Source: Prevotella sp.
Lineage (GTDB): Bacteria; Bacteroidota; Bacteroidia; Bacteroidales; Bacteroidaceae
Assembly: GCA_022732315.1 (NCBI GenBank)
Contig: JAIJUV010000067.1
Span: 1 to 12,652 of the forward strand
Reading direction: 5' to 3'
Length of the DNA: 12,652 bases
The position numbers were made by a program, and so were the translations under genes. The notes below the pieces were generated by a model. The model was not told where the DNA came from. It did no database searches and saw only the letters and a program-made list of their open reading frames with translations. Below, piece after piece: positions 6,743-12,652 of the stretch. The first letter of the stretch is position 1; each line of letters opens with the position of its first letter.

Positions 6743-6774
6743 TTTGGCGGTTTCAAATTAATTCATTAACTTTG
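6743..6774 (+). promoter_or_regulatory. Promoter for tRNA-Arg and probably pepT
   Basis: TTTG (6743-6746) and TAACTTTG (6767-6774) with a 20-base spacer match the Bacteroidota consensus well. The predicted start is around 6779-6782, only a few bases before the tRNA 5' end at 6786. No comparable box lies between the tRNA and pepT. Confidence 0.8.
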
Positions 6775-6785
6775 CACTCGTGAAT

Positions 6786-6859
6786 GGTCTCGTAGCTTAG
6801 TTGAATAGAGCAGCAGATTCCGGTTCTGGAGGTCGTGGGTTTGAGTCCCACCGAGATCA
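6786..6859 (+). tRNA. tRNA-Arg (anticodon CCG)
   Basis: This 74-base tRNA reads CGG arginine codons. The cloverleaf is complete: acceptor GGTCTCG/CGAGATC (second pair G·U), D stem GCTT/GAGC, anticodon loop TTCCGGT with CCG at 34-36 (6820-6822), variable region AGGTC, T stem GTGGG/CCCAC with loop TTTGAGT, and discriminator A at 6859. CCA is not encoded, so the 3' end must be trimmed and CCA added. The outermost anticodon-stem pair (27-43) is a G-G mismatch; the other four pairs are sound. Confidence 0.93.
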
Positions 6860-6887
6860 CTACTACATTATTATAATAATTAAGAAC

Positions 6888-8111
6888 ATGGACTTAGTAG
6901 AACGTTTCATAAACTATACAAAATTCGACACACAATCGAGCGAAGACTCCGAGAGTGTGCCTAGCACGGCAAAACAGCTTGAGTTTGCCAAGTACCTGAA
7001 GCAGGAGCTTGAGGATGAAGGCCTCAGCGACGTAGAGATGGACGACATGGGCTATATCTACGCCACCCTGAAGGGAAATACCAAGAAAAAGACTCCAACC
7101 ATCGGCTTTATCTCTCACATGGACACCAGTCCCGATGCCAGCGGAAAGGATGTGAAGGCGCGCGTCATCAAGAACTACGACGGCGAGGACATCGAACTGA
7201 GCCCGGGCATCATATCGAGCGTTGAGAAATTCCCAGAACTCAAGGCACACAAGGGCGAGGACATCATCGTTACCGACGGAACCACCCTGCTCGGAGCTGA
7301 CGACAAGGCGGGCATCGCAGAAATCGTTCAGGCGATGTGCTACCTGCGCGACCACAAGGAAATCAAGCACGGCGATATCCGCGTGGGCTTCAACCCTGAC
7401 GAGGAAATCGGTATGGGTGCTCATCATTTCGACGTGGAGAAGTTTGGCTGCGACTGGGCGTACACCGTAGACGGCGGCGACCTGGGCGACCTGGAATACG
7501 AGAACTTCAACGCTGCGGGCGCCAAGGTGTTCATCAAGGGCGTGAGCGTACACACGGGCTATGCCAAGGGTAAGATGGTGAATGCCAGCCGACTTGCCGT
7601 GGAGTTCCAGAACATGATTCCGGAAGCTGAGACTCCTGAGCATACCGAAGGTTACCAGGGTTTCTACCACCTGCTCGGCATCGAGAGCCGCTGCGAGGAG
7701 GCAAAGCTGAGCTATATCATCCGCGACCACGACAGAGAGAAGTTTGAAGACCGCAAGGACTTCATCGAGGACTGCGCGAAGAAGATGAACGAGAAATACG
7801 GCGAGGGCACGGTGAGCGTAGCCATCCAGGACCAGTATTACAACATGAAGGAGAAGATTGATCCTAACATGCACGTGATTGACATCGTGCTGCGTGCGAT
7901 GCAGGAGAGCGGCGTTCCACCTCGCGTGGAGCCTATCCGCGGCGGTACCGACGGAGCACAGCTCAGCTTCAAGGGTCTGCCTTGTCCAAACATCTTCGCC
8001 GGCGGCGTCAACTTCCATGGTCCTCACGAGTTCGTGAGCATCCAGGTGATGCAGAAGGTGGTGGATACCATCGTGAAGATTGCGGAAATTACAGAAGAGT
8101 ATAACGACTAA
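6888..8111 (+). CDS. pepT: Peptidase T (tripeptide aminopeptidase)
   Basis: This cytosolic M20B metallopeptidase releases the N-terminal residue from tripeptides using two zinc ions. The 407-residue product has the family metal and catalytic residues: SHMDTSPD (His78, Asp80), LLGADDKAG (bridging Asp139), NPDEEIGMG (general base Glu172, ligand Glu173), TVDGG (Asp195), and GPHEF near the C-terminus (His380). The start is ATG 6888, giving the usual [17 protein letters not shown]. An in-frame ATG at 6801 would begin inside the tRNA and can be excluded. The gene begins 28 bases after the tRNA 3' end without its own promoter, so it is probably read from the tRNA promoter. A strong terminator follows the stop codon. 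Confidence 0.95.
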   Translation: MDLVERFINYTKFDTQSSEDSESVPSTAKQLEFAKYLKQELEDEGLSDVEMDDMGYIYATLKGNTKKKTPTIGFISHMDTSPDASGKDVKARVIKNYDGEDIELSPGIISSVEKFPELKAHKGEDIIVTDGTTLLGADDKAGIAEIVQAMCYLRDHKEIKHGDIRVGFNPDEEIGMGAHHFDVEKFGCDWAYTVDGGDLGDLEYENFNAAGAKVFIKGVSVHTGYAKGKMVNASRLAVEFQNMIPEAETPEHTEGYQGFYHLLGIESRCEEAKLSYIIRDHDREKFEDRKDFIEDCAKKMNEKYGEGTVSVAIQDQYYNMKEKIDPNMHVIDIVLRAMQESGVPPRVEPIRGGTDGAQLSFKGLPCPNIFAGGVNFHGPHEFVSIQVMQKVVDTIVKIAEITEEYND

Positions 8112-8125
8112 TATACAATATGTAC

Positions 8126-8162
8126 ATGGGGAATTTAGTGCACATCTAAATTCCCCATTTTT
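8126..8162 (+). terminator. Strong intrinsic terminator after pepT
   Basis: ATGGGGAATTTAG pairs perfectly with CTAAATTCCCCAT (13 pairs, 7-base loop) and runs into TTTTT. It begins 15 bases after the pepT stop. Its tail ends only 17 bases before the antiporter ATG, leaving no room for a standard promoter in between. Confidence 0.85.
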
Positions 8163-8179
8163 CATAAACAGATTCAATT

Positions 8180-10441
8180 ATGGCAGAAATTCCATTTTTA
8201 GTTAAAGACCTCGCCCTCATCCTGATGGTGGCTGGCGTTGTTACCCTCATCTTCAAGCGGCTGAAGCAGCCCCTGGTGCTGGGTTACATCGTGGCGGGCT
8301 TCCTCGTGTCGCCCCACATGCCCTACACCGTATCGGTGATGGACGAGACGGATATCCAGACCTGGGCAGACATCGGTGTCATCTTCACCCTCTTCTCGCT
8401 GGGCTTGGATTTCTCCTTCAAGAAAATCGTGAAGATGGGTGCCTCGCCCGTCATCGCCTGCATCGTCATCGTTTTCTGCATGATGATGCTGGGCATCAGT
8501 GTGGGGCACGGATTCGGATGGGACCGGATGGACTGCATCTTCCTGGGCGGTATGCTCGCCATGAGCTCCACCACCATTATATATAAGGCGTTCGACGATA
8601 TGGGACTCAGGCAACAGAAGTTTGCCTCCATGGTGATGAGCGTGCTCATCCTGGAAGATATCCTTGCCATCGTGATGATGGTGATGCTTTCGGCCATCGC
8701 CGGAGGCAGCAATCCGGATGGCGAGCAGATGATTTCCTCGGTATTGAGAATTGGTTTCTTCCTGGTGCTCTGGTTCATCGTGGGCATCTTCGCCATCCCG
8801 CTCTTCCTGCGCTCCGTAAGGAAGCTCATCAATGGCGAAACCCTGCTCGTCGTTTCGCTGGGTCTCTGCTGCGGCATGGCGGTATTATCCACCAAGGTGG
8901 GCTTTTCCAGTGCCTTCGGAGCCTTCGTCATGGGCAGCATCCTTGCTGAAACCATTGAGGCAGAGAAGATTATCAAACTGGTAGAACCGGTGAAGAATCT
9001 CTTCGGCGCCATATTCTTCGTGTCGGTGGGCATGCTGGTAGACCCCAAGATATTGGTGGAATATGCCGTTCCTATCCTCGCCCTGGTGGGCACCATTCTG
9101 GTGGGACAGGCTATATTCGGCACCTTCGGATTCATGCTGGGCGGCGAATCACTGAAGTCGGCGATGCGCTGCGGTTTTTCGATGGCTCAGATAGGTGAGT
9201 TCTCGTTTATCATCGCTTCGCTGGGCCTGTCGCTGGGGGTTATCAGCAACTTCCTCTATCCGGTGGTGGTAGCGGTATCCGTGATTACCACCTTCCTCAC
9301 GCCCTACATGATTCGTCTGGCTCTGCCTTCCTACCAGATGATGGAGAAGCATCTGCCCTGCAAGTTCATCAACATTCTGAACCATTTTGCGATGAGTCAT
9401 CCTTCTACGCAGCAGCAGAGCAAGTGGAAGTCGCTCATCCGCCAGATGGCTATCAACACCATCGCCTACTCCATTCTTTCGGCGGCAACCATCGCCATGA
9501 TGTTCACCTTCGTGCTGCCGCTGATGCGCAATCTGCTGCCAGGCTGGCAGTTGCACTGGTATGCCAATGCCCTTACGGGTCTGCTCACGGTGGTACTGAT
9601 TTCGCCTTTCCTGCGCGCCATCGTGATGAAAAAGAACCACAGTCCGGAATGGAAGCGCCTGTGGGTGGAAAGCAGCATCAACCGCATCCCGCTGCTCTTC
9701 ACCATCGTGGTGAGATACATCATCGCCCTGGCGTTCATCTTCTACATCATCAACTATCTCTCGCGCTTCACCAATGCGCTCATCGTCTGCATAGGAGCCG
9801 TGGTGGTACTGCTGATGGTGGCATCGCGCCACATCAAGAAGCGCAGCATCGTGATGGAGCGCCTCTTTATCCACAACCTGCGTTCGCGCGATATTGCCGC
9901 CCAGGTGAACGGCGAGAAGCGTCCGCTCTATGCGGGTCATCTGCTGGATAGAGATATCCACATCAGTGAGATTGAGGTGCCGGAGGATAGCACCTGGTGT
10001 GGCAAATCGCTGAAGGAGCTTCATCTTCGTGAACGTTTCGGCATCGACATGAGCAGCATCCGCCGCGGTTCGCAGCGCCTGAACATTCCGAACGGTGACA
10101 CGGTGATTTTCCCTGGCGACAAGCTTCAGATTATCGGCAACGACGACCAGAATCACAAGTTTGCCCAAGCACTCACCTCGGAGCTTGCTCCTGAGGATGT
10201 GGATATAGAAAAGAGGGAGATGAAGCTGCGCCAGCTCATCATCAGCGGCGGCAGCGAATTCTTGGGAAAGACGCTGATAGAAAGCGGAATAAGGGATAAA
10301 TACAACTGTATGGTGGTAGGACTGGAAGAGGGCCGGGAGAACCTGACCCGTGTTCTGCCTACCCGAGTATTCGAAAAAGGCGACATCATCTGGCTGGTAG
10401 GCGAAGAGGCTGACCTTCAGAAGATTCAGGAAAAGAGCTAA
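8180..10441 (+). CDS. CPA2-family cation/proton antiporter with two RCK_C (TrkA-C) domains
   Basis: This inner-membrane protein of 753 residues is predicted to exchange K+ or Na+ for protons and so serve pH or ion balance. Residues about 5-385 form the Na_H_Exchanger domain: PLVLGYIVAGFLVSPH near residue 31, LFSLGLDFSF at 71-80, MSSTTIIYKAF, the ILED acidic pair Glu159-Asp160 in the ion-binding segment (KefC has Gln-Asp, Na+ types Asp-Asp), and GEFSFIIASLG at 339-349. A linker (386-425) leads to a second membrane block (about 426-550, four segments). The cytosolic tail has two RCK_C-like modules, about 593-670 and 679-751. No RCK_N nucleotide-binding domain (GxGxxG) is present, unlike KefB/KefC. 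Cation specificity cannot be read from the sequence. It is apparently a single gene, bounded by terminators on both sides. Confidence 0.88.
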   Translation: MAEIPFLVKDLALILMVAGVVTLIFKRLKQPLVLGYIVAGFLVSPHMPYTVSVMDETDIQTWADIGVIFTLFSLGLDFSFKKIVKMGASPVIACIVIVFCMMMLGISVGHGFGWDRMDCIFLGGMLAMSSTTIIYKAFDDMGLRQQKFASMVMSVLILEDILAIVMMVMLSAIAGGSNPDGEQMISSVLRIGFFLVLWFIVGIFAIPLFLRSVRKLINGETLLVVSLGLCCGMAVLSTKVGFSSAFGAFVMGSILAETIEAEKIIKLVEPVKNLFGAIFFVSVGMLVDPKILVEYAVPILALVGTILVGQAIFGTFGFMLGGESLKSAMRCGFSMAQIGEFSFIIASLGLSLGVISNFLYPVVVAVSVITTFLTPYMIRLALPSYQMMEKHLPCKFINILNHFAMSHPSTQQQSKWKSLIRQMAINTIAYSILSAATIAMMFTFVLPLMRNLLPGWQLHWYANALTGLLTVVLISPFLRAIVMKKNHSPEWKRLWVESSINRIPLLFTIVVRYIIALAFIFYIINYLSRFTNALIVCIGAVVVLLMVASRHIKKRSIVMERLFIHNLRSRDIAAQVNGEKRPLYAGHLLDRDIHISEIEVPEDSTWCGKSLKELHLRERFGIDMSSIRRGSQRLNIPNGDTVIFPGDKLQIIGNDDQNHKFAQALTSELAPEDVDIEKREMKLRQLIISGGSEFLGKTLIESGIRDKYNCMVVGLEEGRENLTRVLPTRVFEKGDIIWLVGEEADLQKIQEKS

Positions 10442-10454
10442 AGATAGGTTCAAA

Positions 10455-10498
10455 AAAGAGGGTGTGTCATGAACTTTGACACACCCTCTTTATTTTTT
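10455..10498. terminator. Bidirectional intrinsic terminator
   Basis: AAAGAGGGTGTGTCA and TGACACACCCTCTTT form a perfect 15-pair stem with a 7-base loop. It is followed by ATTTTTTG on the forward strand and, reading the reverse strand, by CTCTTTTTTG. It can therefore end both the antiporter transcript and the converging transcript of the gene at 10511-11317. Confidence 0.92.
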
Positions 10499-10510
10499 GC
10501 CACAAAAGTT

Positions 10511-11317
10511 TTATCTTACGGTGATATGGAAGCAACCCTGATGCACCTCGTATTTGATGTAGCAGCGGTTCCTATTGCGGAAATCCCTCAACACCTCGCT
10601 GAACACCCATTTCAAGGTATCATTCTGAACCTGGCGGCGAGGCTGGTCCTTGGTCTGAATCTGCTTGTATCTGTTGTAGCAGATATCGAATGTGGTACCA
10701 TAGAGATGGCACGAATTCTCGGTGGCATTACCATTGCGGGTTCTGAGTTTCGCCACATCATCCTTGGTGCGCAAGATGCTTGTTACGATGATCTTATGCA
10801 GCGGAATACCCTTAATCTGCAAGGAATCGAAATACGCCCTGCCTATATCCTGCAGCAACACCGATGCCTTAGGCACCAGATAAGGAATACTGTTGTTCAG
10901 CTTATCCACATAAAAAAACGGATTGCTGCCCACATACACCAGTTTGCCCTTGCTGTGCTCCGCCTCCTCACGATTCTGAACCGGAGCCACGCCATGCTGG
11001 TTGGCAGCCTGAATCTGAACATCCTGCTGGTCAGGGAAAGTATTGCCGAAATGAGGCACCGAGAAAATGCGGTGCTTCACCTCCTTGCCATCCTTATCGA
11101 AGAAAATGGAAGCCATGCCCGCCATCGCCGTATCAGGCGCAGCAGAGAGTTCATCCTTCTTCATCCCTTTCAGGGAATCCACTTCCGCAGAATCCTGTCC
11201 CTTTTCATTCTTCGCCAATCTCGGCTCAGCCACGCTTGGAAACACCAGGCGAACCAGCGCCAGCAGCAGCACAACCACTACAAAACCTTGCAAATATCTA
11301 TTCTTACTTATCTTCAT
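10511..11317 (-). CDS. Membrane-anchored DUF5715-like protein, possible LAS-type (M15-like) peptidase
   Basis: A short basic N-terminus (MKISKNR) and one membrane helix at about residues 10-28 anchor this 268-residue protein, with the rest probably periplasmic. The C-terminal half has a pattern like D-Ala-D-Ala carboxypeptidases of the M15/LAS group: VTSILRT (178-184), then RNGNATENSCHLYGTTFDI with His204 and Asp211 in SxHxxGxxxD spacing, and a late HQGCFHITV with His264 as possible third zinc ligand. These would suit peptidoglycan trimming. Activity is inferred, not shown; I recall the overall form as DUF5715 from Bacteroidota. The start is ATG 11315-11317. An upstream in-frame ATG at 11407 would lie before the promoter. 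The gene is monocistronic, divergent from phoH and convergent with the antiporter. Confidence 0.65.
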   Translation of the reverse strand: MKISKNRYLQGFVVVVLLLALVRLVFPSVAEPRLAKNEKGQDSAEVDSLKGMKKDELSAAPDTAMAGMASIFFDKDGKEVKHRIFSVPHFGNTFPDQQDVQIQAANQHGVAPVQNREEAEHSKGKLVYVGSNPFFYVDKLNNSIPYLVPKASVLLQDIGRAYFDSLQIKGIPLHKIIVTSILRTKDDVAKLRTRNGNATENSCHLYGTTFDICYNRYKQIQTKDQPRRQVQNDTLKWVFSEVLRDFRNRNRCYIKYEVHQGCFHITVR

Positions 11318-11333
11318 ATCTAAAAATTTCTTG

Positions 11334-11341
11334 CAAAGGTA
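11334..11341 (-). promoter_or_regulatory. -7 box for the DUF5715-like gene
   Basis: TACCTTTG on the reverse strand fits the -7 consensus and is followed by CA. The expected start near 11327 leaves a leader of about 10 bases. No clear -33 TTG is present at the usual distance. This box fixes the gene start at 11317 and not further upstream. Confidence 0.6.
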
Positions 11342-11359
11342 ACAAAATCTATCGAAATA

Positions 11360-11391
11360 TTTGCTCATTTCAAGGAAAAGTAGTAATTTTG
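11360..11391 (+). promoter_or_regulatory. phoH promoter
   Basis: TTTG (11360-11363) and TAATTTTG (11384-11391) are spaced by 20 bases, a good Bacteroidota match. Transcription probably starts near 11397, giving a leader of about 57 bases before the phoH TTG start. It probably also serves purC. Confidence 0.7.
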
Positions 11392-11453
11392 CAGCGTTAT
11401 ATAACATTATTTAGAACATTTAAGGTTGCAAAACATTTAGAAAGATAAAGATT

Positions 11454-12440
11454 TTGATAGAGAAACATATTATACTCGAAGATGTAGATCCAGTGATGTT
11501 CTACGGTGTAGGCAATGCCCACCTGCAGATGATTAAGTCACTGTATCCTAAGTTGCGTATCGTGGCACGCGACAACGTGCTTCGTGTGCTTGGCGACGAG
11601 GAAGAAATGGCTAAGGCAGAAGAAGACATCGAACTGATGCGCAAGCACTTAGCTAAATATAACATGCTTAACGAAGAAGATATTCTTGATATAGTAAAAG
11701 GAAAACAGACCAAGGCTGACTCCGTGAAGGGAGTACTGGTTTACAGCATCAGCGGCCGACCAATCAAGAGCCGCAGCGAAAACCAGCAGCAACTCATCGA
11801 GGCTTACGAAAAGAACGACATGGTATTTGCCGTGGGGCCTGCCGGAACCGGAAAGACCTACCTCAGCATCGCCCTTGCCGTGAAAGCCCTGAAGGAGAAG
11901 ACCATCAAGAAAATCATCCTCTCACGCCCTGCCGTGGAAGCCGGAGAGAAACTCGGATTCCTGCCAGGCGACATGAAAGATAAAATTGACCCTTACTTGC
12001 AACCACTCTATGATGCGTTGGAAGACATGATTCCTGCCGTGAAACTGCAGGACATGATGGAAAAGCACATCATCCAGATAGCGCCCCTCGCCTTCATGCG
12101 CGGACGCACACTCAGCGACGCCGTCGTCATCCTCGACGAGGCGCAGAACACCACCTCACAGCAGATTCGCATGTTCCTCACCCGAATGGGCATGAACACC
12201 AAGATGATCATCACCGGCGACCTGACCCAGATAGACCTGCCTCGCGAGCAGCGAAGCGGACTGAAGGAAGCCCTCAAGATTCTAGACGGCGTGGAAGGCA
12301 TCGGAGTGGTGAAGCTGGGACAGAAGGACATCGTGCGCCACAAACTCGTAACCCGCATCGTCAACGCATACGACAAGTATGACAAGGAGAGAGCGGAAGC
12401 ACGGGAAGCTCAGAAAGCAGAAAAAGATAATTCAAAATAA
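11454..12440 (+). CDS. phoH: PhoH family ATPase
   Basis: This cytosolic P-loop NTPase has 328 residues. An N-terminal KH-like segment (about 20-80) precedes the PhoH ATPase domain. Walker A is GPAGTGKT at 128-135 and Walker B is VVILDEAQNTT starting at 224. SRPAVEAGEKLGFLPGD (158-173) and TGDLTQIDLP (sensor-type motif after residue 253) are family hallmarks. PhoH proteins are helicase-like and often linked to RNA metabolism; the exact role is unsettled. The start is TTG at 11454-11456, because the expected N-terminus MIEKHIILEDVDPVMFYG begins there and no suitable ATG lies nearby in frame. The C-terminus is charged (EREAREAQKAEK-like). It is followed by purC in the same direction after 79 bases with no terminator. 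Confidence 0.93.
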   Translation: MIEKHIILEDVDPVMFYGVGNAHLQMIKSLYPKLRIVARDNVLRVLGDEEEMAKAEEDIELMRKHLAKYNMLNEEDILDIVKGKQTKADSVKGVLVYSISGRPIKSRSENQQQLIEAYEKNDMVFAVGPAGTGKTYLSIALAVKALKEKTIKKIILSRPAVEAGEKLGFLPGDMKDKIDPYLQPLYDALEDMIPAVKLQDMMEKHIIQIAPLAFMRGRTLSDAVVILDEAQNTTSQQIRMFLTRMGMNTKMIITGDLTQIDLPREQRSGLKEALKILDGVEGIGVVKLGQKDIVRHKLVTRIVNAYDKYDKERAEAREAQKAEKDNSK

Positions 12441-12487
12441 TAAGAATTAAGAATGAACAGAATGATTACTCAAGGCATATCATCAAG

Positions 12488-12515
12488 TTCAAAGTTCAAA
12501 ATTCAAAGTTCAAAG
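12488..12515. repeat. Four tandem heptamers TTCAAAR before purC
   Basis: TTCAAAG, TTCAAAA, TTCAAAG, TTCAAAG run head to tail for 28 bases, ending 4 bases before the purC start codon. Read on the reverse strand the array contains repeated AACTTTG, which resembles part of a -7 box but lacks the leading TA. The array lies within the probable phoH-purC message. Confidence 0.8.
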
Positions 12516-12519
12516 TAAA

Positions 12520-12652
12520 ATGAAAGCATTAACAAAGACAGATTTCCATTTCGATGGACAGAAGAGTGTTTACCACGGTAAAGTACGTGATGTGTATGAC
12601 ATTAACGACGACATCCTCGTGATGGTCGCTACCGACAGAATCTCAGCGTTCG
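12520..12652 (+). CDS. purC: SAICAR synthase (phosphoribosylaminoimidazole-succinocarboxamide synthase), partial
   Basis: Only the first 44 codons lie in the window. The enzyme joins aspartate to CAIR using ATP in purine biosynthesis. The N-terminal segment [15 protein letters not shown] followed by [12 protein letters not shown] and [12 protein letters not shown] is characteristic: the GKVRDVY strand forms part of the ATP site and ATDRISAF is strongly conserved. The start ATG at 12520 lies 4 bases after a heptamer array and has no Shine-Dalgarno. It follows phoH on the same strand with no terminator or -7 box between, so the two are probably co-transcribed. No C-terminal information is available. 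Confidence 0.92.
   Translation, partial: MKALTKTDFHFDGQKSVYHGKVRDVYDINDDILVMVATDRISAF

Noticed and set aside
6481..6756. A 91-codon reverse-strand open frame with a lysine-rich product
   Set aside because: It runs across the asnA promoter and into the leader repeats, has low-complexity composition from a T-rich spacer, and resembles no known protein. Its repeated C-terminal peptide is explained by the nucleotide repeat.
6801..6887. N-terminal extension of peptidase T by 29 residues
   Set aside because: It would start inside the tRNA-Arg gene. The family N-terminus matches the ATG at 6888.
6786..6888. tRNA-Arg as an integration site for a mobile element
   Set aside because: No integrase is present, no repeat of the tRNA 3' end occurs in the window, and the following gene is the housekeeping peptidase T.
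10469..11323. Forward-strand open frame of 284 codons opposite the DUF5715-like gene
   Set aside because: It begins inside the terminator, has no recognisable domain, and is fully opposite a better-supported gene with a promoter and zinc-site pattern.
11318..11407. N-terminal extension of the DUF5715-like protein by 30 residues
   Set aside because: The upstream ATG lies before the gene's own -7 box (11334-11341). The shorter start gives a typical basic N-terminus and membrane anchor.

Overview
The window looks like a chromosomal stretch of a Bacteroidota bacterium, most likely Prevotella or Segatella (S. copri-like). Upstream regions carry the phylum-specific promoter form (a -7 box TAnnTTTG, several with a TTG/TTTG box 19-20 bases upstream). 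Shine-Dalgarno sequences are mostly missing, and the proteins (Porphyromonas-type agmatine deiminase, PhoH with a TTG start, a DUF5715-like protein) fit that phylum. The genus is an inference; no marker gene was compared. No phage, insertion sequence, CRISPR array or defence system is visible. Nearly all of it is housekeeping sequence.

Layout. Positions 1-114 (-) are the first 38 codons of a Nif3-like protein. A divergent promoter region follows. Positions 345-5204 (+) look like one operon: agmatine deiminase, N-carbamoylputrescine amidase, an AEC-family transporter and a TonB-receptor-like outer membrane protein. The first two enzymes convert agmatine to putrescine in two steps. A palindrome overlapping a weak promoter separates the enzymes from the transporter. 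A convergent region (5205-5398) holds a long, probably bidirectional terminator hairpin. asnA (5399-6436, -) makes asparagine from aspartate and ammonia. Its leader contains two 33-bp repeats that can each fold into a GAAA-capped hairpin.

From 6743, a promoter drives tRNA-Arg(CCG), and peptidase T starts only 28 bases after the tRNA with no promoter of its own visible. A strong terminator follows, then a 753-residue CPA2-type cation/proton antiporter with two C-terminal RCK_C-like domains. A perfect 15-bp terminator lies between the antiporter and a convergent, membrane-anchored DUF5715/LAS-peptidase-like gene (10511-11317, -). That gene is divergent from phoH (11454-12440, +). phoH is followed by four tandem heptamers and the start of purC (12520 to the window end).

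I found no clear new multi-gene system. The observations most worth checking are regulatory: the repeated structured asnA leader, the tRNA-pepT co-transcript, and the palindromic operator-like site before the transporter gene.
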